From assembly GCA_002720865.1 (NCBI GenBank), contig PBIO01000023.1:1-32973 (forward strand): 32,973 bases of DNA, in the 5' to 3' direction. Shown piece after piece: positions 1-7,654 of the stretch (positions are counted from its first letter, which is position 1; each line of letters opens with the position of its first letter). The stretch is from Halobacteriovorax sp. GTDB taxonomy: Bacteria > Bdellovibrionota > Bacteriovoracia > Bacteriovoracales > Bacteriovoracaceae. The translations under genes were made by a program, and so were the position numbers. The notes under the pieces are model-generated. The model searched no databases and had not been told where the DNA came from. It saw only the letters and a list, made by a program, of their open reading frames with translations.

Positions 1-1
1 A

Positions 2-913
2 ATGGCTACACTTACACCGCAGTTCTTCCAGCTTTTGGAAGCCGAAGAGAAGGACGTGTTTTTCCAGTCCTTCCAAATGCAGAGTCTCAAATACCCACAA
101 CTGTTTGAAACTCGAAACAGCACCAAGGCATACGAAGACCGAATTCGTATCGCTGGTCTGGGCACGTTTGCTACCAAGCCCGAGGGCACGCCGGTAGCGT
201 TCGATGACCCGGTGCAGGGTACCCAAGTCAGGACGGTCCATCAGACCTTTGCGCTCGGTTGGCGAGCAACCATGGAGATGATGGAAGATGACCAGTTCAA
301 TGTAATGAACCGGATGTCCAGTGAGCTTGGTGAATCTGCTCGTGACCATCAGGAGCGCCTTGCATGGGGCCTCGTCAATGATGGCTTCACTGGCACTACC
401 TATACGGGATTGGATAACGATACTCTCTTTCAGGCATCTCACACGATCCTGAAGGGTGCATCGTCTACCACTTCCAACATCCTCAGCCCCGCAGTTGCGC
501 TGAGCCAGACTGGACTGGAGTCCATTCTTACGCTGGCTAGCACCACTACGTCGGATGAGGGACGGTTCGTTGATCTCGCTCCGTCTATCCTCTTGATTCA
601 TCCCAATGAGCAGCACAATGCATACGTGCTCCTCAACACGGATTACAAGCCGGGTAGCGCGGACAATGATCGAAGCACCGTGGTTTCGAGTCGCAGTGGT
701 CTGCGTCCGTTGGAGGTTCCGTACCTCTCCAGCCAGACCAACTGGTTCGTGTTCTCGCCTCCGGGCAAGAATACGTTGGCGTGGAACAACCGTAAGAGTC
801 TCACCTTCTCGCGCGCACAGGATGCTGATACGTTCGATCAGAAGTTCTACGGAGCTTATCGAGCCAGCGTCATGTTCGACGAGTGGCGAGGATCTTGGGG
901 ATCCCAGGCGTAG
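2..913 (+). CDS. Major capsid protein, Mu gpT/HK97-fold type
   Basis: This 303-residue protein most likely forms the icosahedral capsid shell. The assignment rests on overall resemblance to Mu gpT-like major head subunits: an N-terminal helical arm (residues 1-40), a middle segment with repeated acidic and Met-rich helices (RATMEMMEDD near 90), a long Ser/Thr-rich central region and a C-terminal stretch ending in FDEWRGSWG. There are no cysteines, unlike the exported proteins just downstream. The ATG lies at base 2, so the ribosome-binding site is outside the window and a slightly longer N-terminus cannot be excluded. Its position ahead of the other virion genes is usual for a capsid gene, with terminase and portal expected upstream. 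Base composition is visibly more GC-rich than in the following genes. The family call is by eye, without a search. Confidence 0.8.
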   Translation: MATLTPQFFQLLEAEEKDVFFQSFQMQSLKYPQLFETRNSTKAYEDRIRIAGLGTFATKPEGTPVAFDDPVQGTQVRTVHQTFALGWRATMEMMEDDQFNVMNRMSSELGESARDHQERLAWGLVNDGFTGTTYTGLDNDTLFQASHTILKGASSTTSNILSPAVALSQTGLESILTLASTTTSDEGRFVDLAPSILLIHPNEQHNAYVLLNTDYKPGSADNDRSTVVSSRSGLRPLEVPYLSSQTNWFVFSPPGKNTLAWNNRKSLTFSRAQDADTFDQKFYGAYRASVMFDEWRGSWGSQA

Positions 914-980
914 GTTTTCCTCTTTTTCCTGCGTCTGTAGAAGACCTGGGGCACGTCAAAAAACTGCCCCACCTTAGCAA

Positions 981-1018
981 CTAACCAGCCCTACGGGGCC
1001 AGCCTTCGGGCCAGTTAG
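981..1018 (+). other. Hairpin between capsid gene and next gene
   Basis: The 115-base gap after the capsid gene contains an inverted repeat. CTAAC (981-985) plus GCCC (988-991) pairs with GGGC (1008-1011) plus GTTAG (1014-1018), with a symmetric CA/CA internal loop. A smaller alternative stem with a TTCG tetraloop (GCC-TTCG-GGC, 1002-1011) lies inside it. No T-run follows, so it is not a standard intrinsic terminator. The AGGA ribosome-binding site of the next gene (1017-1020) overlaps the 3' arm, so the stem may affect translation or act as an RNA processing or stability element. Function is inferred. Confidence 0.5.
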
Positions 1019-1028
1019 GATATATAAA

Positions 1029-2075
1029 ATGCCTAGATTTCAGCAACCTCTTGGTGCAAGTGATAAAGCTCAAGGTGGAGCAGCACTAAATCAATCAGTT
1101 AAAGTACTCGATGGAGAAACTGAACTCGTAAGCGTCTTTGACGATTTCGATTATGTAGTTCCCACCGAAGCTTTTGGCGGAACTTCAAATTTTGAAATTC
1201 TCGGTTGTGTATTGACCGATGTAGGTTCGCCTTCAAATGACGAAATTGGAATTAATGATCCTGCTAATGTAGATGTATGGGCACCTTCATGTCTTCGTAT
1301 TGATACCGGAGATACTGAAGATACCGGCGGAAATATTCAGTTTGATCGTATCAACCAAGCAGATCCTGCTGCGGGTGGCACATTTCCTCATTTGATTATT
1401 CCAGAAACTGCCGCAGGGGCTGATGCTCTAGACAACCAGATTTTTACTTTTGCCTGTAGAGTTGGTCTTAGAGCAGACGACGAAGCTGGAGGTGATGTCA
1501 CAGGAAACTGGGACAGTAAAGCTTTCATTGGTTTTGCAGTTGCGGGGGATACTGGTCTAATGACTGCGGGAACTGGTGCATTGACGGTTGCTGGTGCGGC
1601 TGAACAATTGGTTGGATTTCATATTCCTGAAGATGGCTCCATTGATGGAATCTCTCAACGTGTTGGTAATACTGCCTATGCCTCCGGCACAAACTTTACT
1701 GAACTAGTTGCTGCTGGTGGAGTAGATGGTACCGTTGCCAATGGGTCCACGGCGGCAGGCGATCCAGTATGGTTTGACCTTGCATTTCGTATGCGAGTAA
1801 CCGATTGGAGCGATAATAATGCCAATGGTACGACGGAGTTTTTCTATCGTCGAGTACGCCCCGCTAGTGGCATTCCTGGGGATAGAACTCACCCGATGGG
1901 TGGACGTGGACCTGCATGGGTAAAACACGGAACCGTTCTTACGAATCAGGTTCCTTATCATACAGTTGCTCTTGTTCCTACAATTGAGGTTGTTAACGGA
2001 CCCACCGCAGATCGCGATGGTGTTCTTTACCTTGATTGGTGGAGCTTTGGAGTTAGTCGCGCCAGTAGGCGATAG
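1029..2075 (+). CDS. Virion-associated protein, unknown function
   Basis: This 348-residue protein is Gly, Ala, Thr and Asp rich, with many short beta-type segments and no membrane helix or signal peptide. The composition fits a beta-sandwich capsid decoration or head-associated protein, and it sits directly after the major capsid gene where decoration proteins often lie. The start is supported by AGGA eight bases before ATG. Only three cysteines are present. I do not recognise a named family. The tail motif YLDWWSFGVSRASRR looks like a folded C-terminal strand. The coding sequence is more AT-rich than the capsid gene. The virion role is inferred from position and composition only. Confidence 0.6.
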   Translation: MPRFQQPLGASDKAQGGAALNQSVKVLDGETELVSVFDDFDYVVPTEAFGGTSNFEILGCVLTDVGSPSNDEIGINDPANVDVWAPSCLRIDTGDTEDTGGNIQFDRINQADPAAGGTFPHLIIPETAAGADALDNQIFTFACRVGLRADDEAGGDVTGNWDSKAFIGFAVAGDTGLMTAGTGALTVAGAAEQLVGFHIPEDGSIDGISQRVGNTAYASGTNFTELVAAGGVDGTVANGSTAAGDPVWFDLAFRMRVTDWSDNNANGTTEFFYRRVRPASGIPGDRTHPMGGRGPAWVKHGTVLTNQVPYHTVALVPTIEVVNGPTADRDGVLYLDWWSFGVSRASRR

Positions 2076-2088
2076 GAGAACCCACAAA

Positions 2089-2553
2089 ATGTTTAGGACC
2101 TTTCTCACCACACTGGGGGTCCTCCTGTGGGCCTCCCAAAGTCTGGCGGCAGATTGGCTTAACGGCTGTCAAGCTGGCAGAACTGTTACATCAGTTCAAC
2201 GCAACGGGTTCGTCTGCACGAAGCCCACCAACGCATCCCAGGATCCGGCCATTTTGGATGTTGGCGCATGTGAGAATTTCGATGTTCTCATCTACGATGA
2301 CCATGATGGTGATACTACGGCTGCAAGTAATAGTACCTATCTGTTGAAACATTGTCCTGCACCTGAGACAACCCTAGACGATGCAACGAAAAAGGGTGCT
2401 GCCTGTGTCACCTTTGATCCGGGTGGAGGCTCCTATACGGGTACCGGGGAAACTCTCGGTGCTGCTGCCCAGTGGTTTTGGGTGGACGTAGGCGGAACTG
2501 TACCTGCATCCAATGAGGGCATGGTTATCGTCCGGTGTAATGGAGGCCAATAA
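2089..2553 (+). CDS. Small exported cysteine-rich protein
   Basis: The 154-residue product starts with a typical Sec signal peptide: MFR, a hydrophobic core (FLTTLGVLLWA) and a likely cleavage site after SLAA near residue 20. The mature part has six cysteines, at GC, VC, AC, HC, AC and RC, enough for three disulfides, which would form in the periplasm and not in the cytoplasm. I chose ATG 2089 because it has AGGAG about ten bases upstream and gives the signal peptide at the exact N-terminus. A longer reading from 1966 would overlap the previous gene and bury the signal. It is coupled to the next gene through TAATG. No family is recognised. It is the first of eight successive genes whose products carry export or membrane signals. 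Confidence 0.65.
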   Translation: MFRTFLTTLGVLLWASQSLAADWLNGCQAGRTVTSVQRNGFVCTKPTNASQDPAILDVGACENFDVLIYDDHDGDTTAASNSTYLLKHCPAPETTLDDATKKGAACVTFDPGGGSYTGTGETLGAAAQWFWVDVGGTVPASNEGMVIVRCNGGQ

Positions 2554-4343
2554 TGTTCAAGTATATTTTGACCACCCTTTTGACGCTTGGACTGTTTGCC
2601 GGGGTCGCTCATAGCTATACCCTGAAGCGCGGCCCAGGACTAGAAGGTAACTCTAACGACGTATACATTAACAACTACGCCGATTGGCAAAATTTCTGGT
2701 ACAAAAAGAAGAGGAATGATGATCGAGATAATGCTCATTTCTGGAAGAAGACAAACGTAATTCTTACAGATGACTTGGTTAAGAATACCCTGTCAGAGCC
2801 TGATGGGGCGCTTTGCAACGACGACACAAACTGTGCAGTTTTTCATGCTGAGCCCGGATGTTCAGGAGATGCCGGGTCTGGTGTAGATGATTGTTATGGA
2901 GATACCCCGACTGATTGGAAAGGTATTGATCTTACCATTGACTGTCAGGGACATGCTTTCGTCTACGACACAGCCCCTGGAGGAGATGAGACGACTGGGG
3001 AAATTCCTGACACTGAGCGGTATGCAATTCTGAGAATTGACCAGAGTAACTTTGGAAACGCTGGAGATTATAAGGCAGCAAATACTGCTAAGTTTACAGT
3101 GCAAAATTGTCACTTTTCAAATCTAAATGCAACTACTAGACAAAGTGCTATTACAGTAGACCATCCAGCCCAGATAACTACTAAGTTTATAAACATCACT
3201 GATGGAGAAGATAGTCTAGCAGTTGGAACTGATGCTCTAGCAAACAATACCAGAACTATCCGGTACGTTGATAATTCTGATCCTTATTACACGATTGTAT
3301 ATGACTCTCAATTGAATCGTGGTATGGGTCATGATGATGGAGCACAAAATTACAACTGGTCACTTAGAGATAGTCTGTTATGTGATACCGCAGAAAATAT
3401 TACTGGAGAAGTAGGAATTTATTGGGATGCTAAAGGATCTACTTATCCTGCTAATATAACTACAAATGGGCTTGATTATGTTAACTGTGGTGGGCATGCC
3501 TCTTATCTAAGACATACAGATCTTAAAGAATCAAATACACTTTATGATGAAATTGGGATAGTAAGTACAGGGCAAAGTTCTCAGCATTACTTCATTATTG
3601 GAGATGACGCAACTTCGGATGATGCTGGACAGTCTCCTCCTAGATTGTCTTCCCATCATTCTACCAATGCGGAATTTTTGCTTGGGGCTAATGATATGAA
3701 TTCTGCGCCGCATATCTACGGAATTGCAGCAACTGATGGCATCACTCTAGAAGGAGAAATTAACGGTCTGTTTTCCGCCCCGGCAACTTGTGCTTCGTTT
3801 GCAAATGGAACGTCTACTTATAGAGAAAATTTTCTCTCTGCCGTTGGAGGAATTTTTGATATCTCCCATGCCACTGATACAAGCGCAAAAATTCTAGGCT
3901 CTCTAAACGTTAAGCTGAAGTCTAATATTGTCAGTCAAGTAGGAGAAGTCTGTGCTCCTGGCCAGGGAATTCCGGCTAATTTCATGTCTGATGAAATGGA
4001 AGATGCTTGTGCTACTGGAGTTAATGGATGTACTGGAATCATTGACCTTCCCGGTGTAGGTAAATGGCAAATTCTCAACTCTGGATATCAGATGTTGCCG
4101 GGAATTTTTCAATGGAAACCTGTAGATGCAAATAACAGGACCGGAACTGATTTTTGCAACCTGGGACTAGATAATACAACAACTTCTACTACTGATGGTG
4201 GTGTCTCTGGAGGTTTGGTTTGTAACACCGAGTTTGGTGTAAGAAACCTTACTGATGGAACTCAGGGTGCCTGCGGGGATACCGAAACTGACGGTGACGT
4301 ACTCGTAGCTTATTGTGACGCTCCGAGGAGCCACTCGCACTAA
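2553..4343 (+). CDS. Exported cysteine-rich beta-helix protein, spike-like
   Basis: The 596-residue protein has a clear signal peptide (MFKYILTTLLTLGLFAG) with probable cleavage after AHS, leaving YTLKRGP at the mature N-terminus. Residues about 120-200 contain LTIDCQGHAFVYD and FTVQNCHFSNL, strand patterns like those of right-handed parallel beta-helix proteins (pectate-lyase-like, common in phage tailspikes). About 16 cysteines are spread through the chain, consistent with disulfide bonding outside the cytoplasm. The start codon overlaps the preceding stop (TAATG). A tailspike or adhesin that reaches the virion through the periplasm, or a phage-encoded periplasmic or surface protein, would both fit. 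The Sec signal is unusual for a virion protein assembled in the cytoplasm. No catalytic residues are assigned. Confidence 0.6.
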   Translation: MFKYILTTLLTLGLFAGVAHSYTLKRGPGLEGNSNDVYINNYADWQNFWYKKKRNDDRDNAHFWKKTNVILTDDLVKNTLSEPDGALCNDDTNCAVFHAEPGCSGDAGSGVDDCYGDTPTDWKGIDLTIDCQGHAFVYDTAPGGDETTGEIPDTERYAILRIDQSNFGNAGDYKAANTAKFTVQNCHFSNLNATTRQSAITVDHPAQITTKFINITDGEDSLAVGTDALANNTRTIRYVDNSDPYYTIVYDSQLNRGMGHDDGAQNYNWSLRDSLLCDTAENITGEVGIYWDAKGSTYPANITTNGLDYVNCGGHASYLRHTDLKESNTLYDEIGIVSTGQSSQHYFIIGDDATSDDAGQSPPRLSSHHSTNAEFLLGANDMNSAPHIYGIAATDGITLEGEINGLFSAPATCASFANGTSTYRENFLSAVGGIFDISHATDTSAKILGSLNVKLKSNIVSQVGEVCAPGQGIPANFMSDEMEDACATGVNGCTGIIDLPGVGKWQILNSGYQMLPGIFQWKPVDANNRTGTDFCNLGLDNTTTSTTDGGVSGGLVCNTEFGVRNLTDGTQGACGDTETDGDVLVAYCDAPRSHSH

Positions 4344-4345
4344 GG

Positions 4346-4954
4346 ATGAAAAATCTAGCGTTTACAGTTGCTAGCTTGTTGTTGCTGGTAGCCCAGCCAC
4401 TAGGAGCATTTACCCTTAAACACGGACCCAAAACGTATGAATCTTGGGCAGATACTACGTCGAATAGAATTAAAACCAACACAGGTTCAGCAGACACTTG
4501 GGTCGATATTAATACACACCGAAATATTGAAAGCAGTACTTCGGATTGGACGGAGGTAACTGAAGGGTTCAAATACACCGGGACGGAAACACGGGATTTT
4601 CTAATCCTTCATACGGCAGATATAAGTGGTTACGGGACTGGAAATCAATTTACAGTGAAGTGCAGTACGAGAGTTACCAAGAGTACAGATGATGGAAGTT
4701 CGTTTTCCACTGCTGTAGTACCTGATACTTTAGCGGGTTATTCTTGGGCACTTTGGGGAAATATCTACATAGAAACAGAAAGTGTTGCATCGACTGGTGT
4801 CACCTCTCTTTCTACTGGAGACATTTTAAGAGTAGAAGGTAAATGTACAGCAGCCTCTGGAATCCCCTTTATTTCTGGAGGATCTTGTCCCAACGGTGGA
4901 GGGGCATGCGGGAATGAGAAAGACTTCAGAATATTTATAAGAAGTATGAACTAA
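4346..4954 (+). CDS. Exported protein sharing the TLKxGP N-terminus
   Basis: This 202-residue product begins with a signal peptide (MKNLAFTVASLLLLVAQ) and a probable cleavage after LGA, exposing FTLKHGP. That is nearly the same mature N-terminus as the upstream 596-residue protein (YTLKRGP). The rest is strand-rich and Thr/Ser-rich, with four cysteines (KCST, KCTA, SCPN, ACGN), and could be a beta-sandwich binding domain. It starts two bases after the preceding stop and is coupled to the next gene by TAATG. The shared mature N-terminus suggests that both proteins dock to the same partner or are processed alike. No family is recognised. Confidence 0.6.
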   Translation: MKNLAFTVASLLLLVAQPLGAFTLKHGPKTYESWADTTSNRIKTNTGSADTWVDINTHRNIESSTSDWTEVTEGFKYTGTETRDFLILHTADISGYGTGNQFTVKCSTRVTKSTDDGSSFSTAVVPDTLAGYSWALWGNIYIETESVASTGVTSLSTGDILRVEGKCTAASGIPFISGGSCPNGGGACGNEKDFRIFIRSMN

Positions 4955-5238
4955 TGAAGATTCTATCCTTTCTACTGGTAGCATTATTTTCTTCACCCAT
5001 TTGGGCTAGTCATCTAAGTTCCCAGGAGATTAACGCTTCTATGCTTCTCCAAGAAATCAACCAATGGGACCCATATGGCAATGTCTACAGTGCTGCAATC
5101 AGAGCAAAGGAAGAACAGTTAAGAAATCTCATCCAAGAACGCAGTGGAATTTTGGCCCCTTCTGAGGCAGAATTAGGGTTGAAGCTGGATTATTACATCA
5201 ACCTGTTCACCCATGAGGATGAACACCATGAAGACTAA
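4954..5238 (+). CDS. Small exported helical protein
   Basis: The 94-residue product has a signal peptide (MKILSFLLVALFSSPIWA) with cleavage predicted before SHLSS. The mature part is helical and charged, with a segment rich in Glu, Gln and Arg (about residues 45-65) and an acidic, His-rich tail (HEDEHHED) that might bind metal. The start overlaps the previous stop (TAATG) and the next gene begins the same way. Its place before membrane and spanin-like genes makes a periplasmic lysis or host-interaction role possible, but nothing specific can be assigned. Confidence 0.55.
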   Translation: MKILSFLLVALFSSPIWASHLSSQEINASMLLQEINQWDPYGNVYSAAIRAKEEQLRNLIQERSGILAPSEAELGLKLDYYINLFTHEDEHHED

Positions 5239-5501
5239 TGAATGGTGAAATAAAAAGGCTGGCGTATTCGCTGATCCTGGCGGCAATCCTGGGGGCATGG
5301 GGATTTGCCGCTACTCGTGCATCCAGTGATGATTTAGATAAAGTAGATTATAACAGCAAACAAAGAGATAAAGAATTAGAGGAATCGGGGGAATGGTTCC
5401 GAGATAAATTACATGATATGAATGTGGAGCAGGCAGCTTTTCGGGCACAAGTTCGCGAAGCTCTAAGAATTCCACAGCCAAGAGGTAGATTACATGATTG
5501 A
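5238..5501 (+). CDS. Small membrane-anchored coiled-coil protein
   Basis: The 87-residue protein has an N-terminal membrane helix (LAYSLILAAILGAWGFAAT, about residues 8-27) followed by a charged helical domain (DDLDKVDYNSKQRDKELEE and beyond) that could form a periplasmic coiled coil. This layout resembles i-spanins and other phage lysis accessory proteins, but a better spanin candidate lies just downstream. The start is coupled to the previous gene by TAATG, and the end overlaps the next small gene by eight bases. Role uncertain: holin accessory or lysis-timing protein are the leading guesses. Confidence 0.55.
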   Translation: MNGEIKRLAYSLILAAILGAWGFAATRASSDDLDKVDYNSKQRDKELEESGEWFRDKLHDMNVEQAAFRAQVREALRIPQPRGRLHD

Positions 5502-5673
5502 ATACATTACTGAAAATGCAGCACAATTGATCCAGACTTTGATTCAGATCTGCGGAGCTTTCGCAGTAATCGCCACGCTTACCCCAAACACCAGCGATAA
5601 TGCCATTGCAGATTTTCTACTCAAACTGGTCAATGGTTTGGGCGCTAACTTTGGAAAAGCTTCCAATAAGTGA
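5494..5673 (+). CDS. 59-residue one-helix membrane protein, holin candidate
   Basis: This short gene fills an otherwise unexplained gap. It reads ATG to TGA for 59 residues, with AGAGG eight bases before ATG. It overlaps the previous gene by eight bases (ATGATTGA) and the next by four (GTGA). The product starts MIEYITENAAQLIQTLIQ, continues into one hydrophobic helix (LIQICGAFAVIATLT, about residues 16-30) and ends with a short amphipathic, basic tail (GKASNK). Size, single helix and position next to a spanin-like pair suggest a small holin or holin-like protein. No family match is claimed. Confidence 0.6.
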   Translation: MIEYITENAAQLIQTLIQICGAFAVIATLTPNTSDNAIADFLLKLVNGLGANFGKASNK

Positions 5674-5912
5674 GCATTTTTACTCTTACAGGTATTTTAT
5701 CTGGTGTAGTTGGTCTGGTATTGTTGGTTTTTGTAGGTTACCAGATATCCAGAAAATCTGAAGAAATGGGAAAAAATGAAGCTGAATCCTCCTTATTCCA
5801 AAGAGGGGACGATGCTCAAGAGGCACAGAATGAAGAAATGGTACGTCAGCGCGGTAATCTTGTTAAGCGGGCTGAGCATTGGTTGCAGTCTATCTCTAAC
5901 AAGGGTGCCTGA
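5670..5912 (+). CDS. Rz-like i-spanin, inner-membrane subunit
   Basis: The 80-residue product begins with an N-terminal membrane helix (IFTLTGILSGVVGLVLLVFVG) followed by a charged coiled-coil-like segment (SRKSEEMGKNEAESSLFQR onward). This is the usual plan of an i-spanin, which spans the periplasm and joins an outer-membrane lipoprotein to fuse the two membranes in the last step of Gram-negative lysis. The start is GTG at 5670, overlapping the previous stop as GTGA. The second half of the gene overlaps the following gene in another frame, a hallmark of Rz/Rz1 pairs. It is shorter than lambda Rz (153 residues). Function is inferred from topology and arrangement. Confidence 0.5.
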   Translation: MSIFTLTGILSGVVGLVLLVFVGYQISRKSEEMGKNEAESSLFQRGDDAQEAQNEEMVRQRGNLVKRAEHWLQSISNKGA

Positions 5913-6096
5913 GCTACCCGCTCATTGTATTACCGAAGAAGAGTGGGGCCACGATCCCGACATCTTTATAGAGCGAATGAGCTACTGCGGCGAAGCCAAC
6001 TGGACTCAGGCTGGCCGCTGTGCCAGAGAGGATTATCTGGAAGCCTACTGCTATGGGGTGAATAAATACCGAGCGACTCTGGGGGCTGATGACTGA
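5830..6096 (+). CDS. Rz1-like o-spanin lipoprotein candidate
   Basis: The 88-residue product starts MKKWYVSAVILLSGLSIGC, a short signal sequence ending in a lipobox-like SIG-Cys. The residue three before Cys is Ser where Leu is usual, so the lipobox is atypical. I chose ATG 5830 because AAGAGG lies six bases upstream and the reading gives the signal at the N-terminus; in-frame upstream starts at 5776 and 5812 lack this. The gene begins inside the spanin-like gene in a different frame and overlaps it by 83 bases, as in embedded Rz1 genes. The mature part has four more cysteines and is not proline-rich, which is unlike lambda Rz1, so another secreted protein is possible. Confidence 0.45.
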   Translation: MKKWYVSAVILLSGLSIGCSLSLTRVPELPAHCITEEEWGHDPDIFIERMSYCGEANWTQAGRCAREDYLEAYCYGVNKYRATLGADD

Positions 6097-6953
6097 TGGG
6101 GACCGTTACCTGCGAGGATGGCAATGGATATGACGGTTATATCAACTCGTCTGGGAGTTGGACTACCGGCGAGAATATCCTATCCCCTGGTGATGGTTAC
6201 ACTGGATATATGGGGTTCTCTCTCGACTTCGATACCCAGAGAACTTCGGAAACCGAACGTGGACTTGCACTAGATCCAGTAATTCCTACAAGCCTTAGCA
6301 TTACCCTGACACATACTGGGTTTTCGGGCTCTGAATTTTGGACTGGAAGTATTGCTGCAAGTTTTGTCTACTACAAGCATATTGCTTATTCGACAGTTAC
6401 TTCTCAAAATCCTTGGTTTGGATTTACAGGCTACACTAGTGCGGCATTTTTAGGGTGGACTCCTGGGAATCTCAGAGAGCTTTCACTGGCCACGAGTTCT
6501 TCTGTAACTCTAAACTCCAGCAATCTTACACATACCATTGAGATTCTTCCTGCCACAGAACGGACTGAGAATCAAGACAAGCTATTCGGTTATATGAATA
6601 ACAGTAACTGGGATGGAATACTTGGAGTTAATCTCTATATTAATGGAACTGAAATCGGTGGTCTGACCGCTGGTGCTACCTTCCACGGAGGGAGCAACAT
6701 TAACCGTCCAGTCTTTAGTTATGATGAGGCGAAGTTCAACACAGGCCACGATGTTGGTGGAGTGAATCGTCATGCTAGGGCAATTCATTGTACCCGTAGT
6801 GGGCTTCCCGCCATGTCTGACCAGTTGGTAGAAGATGGCTGGACAGAAGGTTTGTATGTTTTGGGGGATTGGTGGGAGTCTGATGACCGATCTCAGAAAT
6901 TCGTTAATATCTCTGATACTGAAGGAAGTACAGACGATATACCGGGGTTTTAG
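6096..6953 (+). CDS. Beta-rich virion-like protein, unknown
   Basis: This 285-residue protein starts at ATG overlapping the previous stop (TGATG). It is rich in Gly, Ser, Thr and aromatic residues, with many predicted short strands and no signal peptide or membrane helix. Composition and position before an adaptor-like gene suggest a tail or fibre component. Segments such as SLSITLTHTGFSGSEFW and DGILGVNLYINGTEIGG look like beta-sandwich strands. Two cysteines only, in contrast to the exported proteins on either side. No family is recognised. Confidence 0.5.
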   Translation: MGTVTCEDGNGYDGYINSSGSWTTGENILSPGDGYTGYMGFSLDFDTQRTSETERGLALDPVIPTSLSITLTHTGFSGSEFWTGSIAASFVYYKHIAYSTVTSQNPWFGFTGYTSAAFLGWTPGNLRELSLATSSSVTLNSSNLTHTIEILPATERTENQDKLFGYMNNSNWDGILGVNLYINGTEIGGLTAGATFHGGSNINRPVFSYDEAKFNTGHDVGGVNRHARAIHCTRSGLPAMSDQLVEDGWTEGLYVLGDWWESDDRSQKFVNISDTEGSTDDIPGF

Positions 6954-6955
6954 CT

Positions 6956-7654
6956 ATGGGAACTTTGACACTTTCTCAAATTAGAGATGATCTAAAAATT
7001 GCCCTAGAAAACAGAACTGATATTCTTGATTCACAGCTAAATCGTTGGATTAATGAAGGATATGAATTTATCTGTCAGCCTGAAGTGCGGAAGCATCGTG
7101 AGCTTGAAGCTAACTACGATATCACTCTAGCGACTGATACAAATAGCTACAGCATCTCTAAAAGTACAGTAGGCTACGATATTCTGGGAATTCGTGACGT
7201 TACCTTTTATGATGCAACTACAATTACGAACACAACAACTCGCCACGATGTAAGACCCAGATCAATTCAATGGTTTAACAAAAGAACTCTATACGCTACT
7301 AGTGGCGGTCCCCGGCATTTTTATGTTGGTGGAGATGAAATTAACTTTAGCCCTGTAACAACCTCAACTGACAATGGTAAAAAAGTCCGGTTGAGTGTTT
7401 GGCGCAGTCCGACTTTGCTATCTGCCGATAGTGATCTAACAGTACTAAATACCTACTTTGATACAGCAGTTATTTTAGCTGCCACTTGGGTAGGCCAATT
7501 TAGACTGGGATACCGGGAGCTAGCCATTGCAACTCGTCAGGAGTTGCAGACTTATATGAATCAAAAAACAGACACCGGGCAACTCGGTGGCGAGGATACA
7601 AACTTTGAGGCTCAGATCGAAAATGAACTATACCTTGAAATCTCTCCTAGCTAG
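6956..7654 (+). CDS. Head-tail adaptor-like protein
   Basis: The 232-residue product begins MGTLTLSQIRDDLKIALENR, followed by LDSQLNRWINEGYEFICQP. This helical opening, in which an LxxIRxxL segment is followed by a WIN-x-GY motif, is typical of phage adaptor or connector proteins that sit below the portal (P22 gp4, T7 gp11 and related adaptors). The middle is strand-rich and the C-terminal third is helical again (DTAVILAATWVGQFRLGYREL). It is somewhat longer than P22 gp4 (166 residues). The gene overlaps the start of the following one by 32 bases. The call rests on pattern and context, so moderate confidence only. Confidence 0.45.
   Translation: MGTLTLSQIRDDLKIALENRTDILDSQLNRWINEGYEFICQPEVRKHRELEANYDITLATDTNSYSISKSTVGYDILGIRDVTFYDATTITNTTTRHDVRPRSIQWFNKRTLYATSGGPRHFYVGGDEINFSPVTTSTDNGKKVRLSVWRSPTLLSADSDLTVLNTYFDTAVILAATWVGQFRLGYRELAIATRQELQTYMNQKTDTGQLGGEDTNFEAQIENELYLEISPS

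Noticed and set aside
606-977. A 123-residue reading frame overlapping the capsid gene on the same strand
   Set aside because: It is Arg/Ser-rich, lies in another frame of a strong gene and has no ribosome-binding site; it is a shadow of the capsid gene.
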